Assembly: GCF_016907385.1 (NCBI RefSeq)
Contig: NZ_JAFBBU010000001.1
Coordinates: forward strand, 1,674,001-1,738,000
Reading direction: 5' to 3'
Source: Subtercola frigoramans
GTDB taxonomy: Bacteria; Actinomycetota; Actinomycetes; Actinomycetales; Microbacteriaceae
DNA: 64,000 nucleotides
A program made the position numbers and the translations under genes. The notes under the pieces were generated by a model. That model was not told where the DNA came from and ran no database searches. It saw only the letters and a list, made by a program, of their open reading frames with translations. Each line of letters opens with the position of its first letter. The first letter of the stretch is position 1. Below are positions 63,677-64,000 of the stretch, piece by piece.

Positions 63677-64000
63677 ATGGCACCACAGACAATGGAGTTT
63701 CTCGCTCGGCTTCGGGGTGCGCTCGGCACAGCCGTTTCGACAGCCCCGAACGAGCTGGCGGATGCACGCACAGACCGTTCCGGGTATCTCTCTCCGGGCG
63801 TTCCGGTCGCCATCGTCACGGCACGATCGATCGACGACGTCCAGGTCGCCCTGCGGCTCGCGTCGGAGTTCCTGATCCCCATCGTTCCGAGAGGCGCCGG
63901 CAGCGGGCTGGCGGGCGGGGCCACGGCGACCGAGGGGGCGCTGGTGATCTCCACCACCGCCATGAACAGGATTCTCGAGATCTCGTTGGCCGATGAGCTG
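63677..64000 (+). CDS. FAD-binding (PCMH-type) oxidase, glycolate-oxidase-like, 3' end missing
   Basis: The 108 codons in the window start MAPQTMEFLARLRGALGTAV, then DRSGYLSPGVPVAIVTARSI, DDVQVALRLASEFLIPIVP and the FAD pyrophosphate loop RGAGSGLAGGA. This is the N-terminal part of the FAD_binding_4 family, which includes glycolate and D-lactate oxidase subunits. The catalytic domain lies beyond the window, so the substrate is open. Start ATG 63677 is supported by TACCAT six bases upstream. Confidence 0.85.
   Translation, partial: MAPQTMEFLARLRGALGTAVSTAPNELADARTDRSGYLSPGVPVAIVTARSIDDVQVALRLASEFLIPIVPRGAGSGLAGGATATEGALVISTTAMNRILEISLADEL

Overview
The window is high-GC actinobacterial DNA. 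Gene order (dxr, M50 protease, ispG; proS; nusA-ylxR-infB-rbfA ... truB-ribF), many probable leaderless transcripts, and a palindromic intergenic element of a kind I associate with Microbacteriaceae suggest a member of Microbacteriaceae (Actinomycetota). The genus cannot be fixed by reading. I see no tRNA, rRNA, CRISPR array, prophage or complete insertion sequence, and no gene-free stretch longer than about 300 bases.

Layout. 1-7.2 kb: end of a two-domain FKBP isomerase gene, then the MEP-isoprenoid genes dxr and ispG around a Rip1/RseP-type intramembrane protease, with a NarL-type two-component system and a SHOCT membrane protein inserted. 7.2-10.7 kb: MarR regulator, MFS exporter, and a membrane-anchored trypsin-like protease behind a 38-bp near-palindrome. 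10.7-12.5 kb: proS. 12.5-17.4 kb: a compact oleA-oleBC-oleD operon for head-to-head hydrocarbon (long-chain olefin) synthesis, possibly preceded by a tiny serine-rich leader ORF. 17.5-22.9 kb: nusA, ylxR, infB, rbfA, with a 97-bp tandem duplication after nusA and a 31-bp-arm perfect hairpin between infB and rbfA. 22.9-27.6 kb: ketopantoate reductase and mutY on the minus strand, a kinase-like protein with a broken P-loop, and a DUF222/HNH nuclease-like gene with simple repeats. 27.7-31.8 kb: truB, two small membrane proteins, ribF, and an MFS transporter.

32-43 kb: NAD(P)-binding DUF2867-type protein, SGNH hydrolase, pseudouridine catabolism pair psuG-psuK (minus), small membrane protein, SNF2 helicase, Stealth-family phosphotransferase, cAMP phosphodiesterase-like metallophosphatase (minus), and CorA. 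43-52.6 kb: maltokinase and oligopeptidase B (minus), CYTH-CHAD protein, K+ channel, APC permease and an alpha/beta-hydrolase-like protein (minus). 52.6-64 kb: Na+/H+ antiporter and DHA2 drug exporter (minus), Gfo/Idh/MocA oxidoreductase, NmrA-like protein and type-B carboxylesterase in one overlapping operon, aldehyde dehydrogenase, aspartate ammonia-lyase, YihY/BrkB protein (minus), and the start of an FAD-linked oxidase.

The main functional blocks are isoprenoid supply with envelope proteolysis, translation initiation and ribosome maturation, and olefin synthesis embedded in the translation cluster. The most unusual signals are regulatory or structural: many TANNNT-6/8-start leaderless promoters, the oleA leader ORF, the nusA 3' tandem duplication, the infB-rbfA hairpin, paired palindromes before corA, and a four-cysteine-codon frame before the SNF2 helicase. 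All functional calls are from reading motifs and context; nothing was searched against databases.
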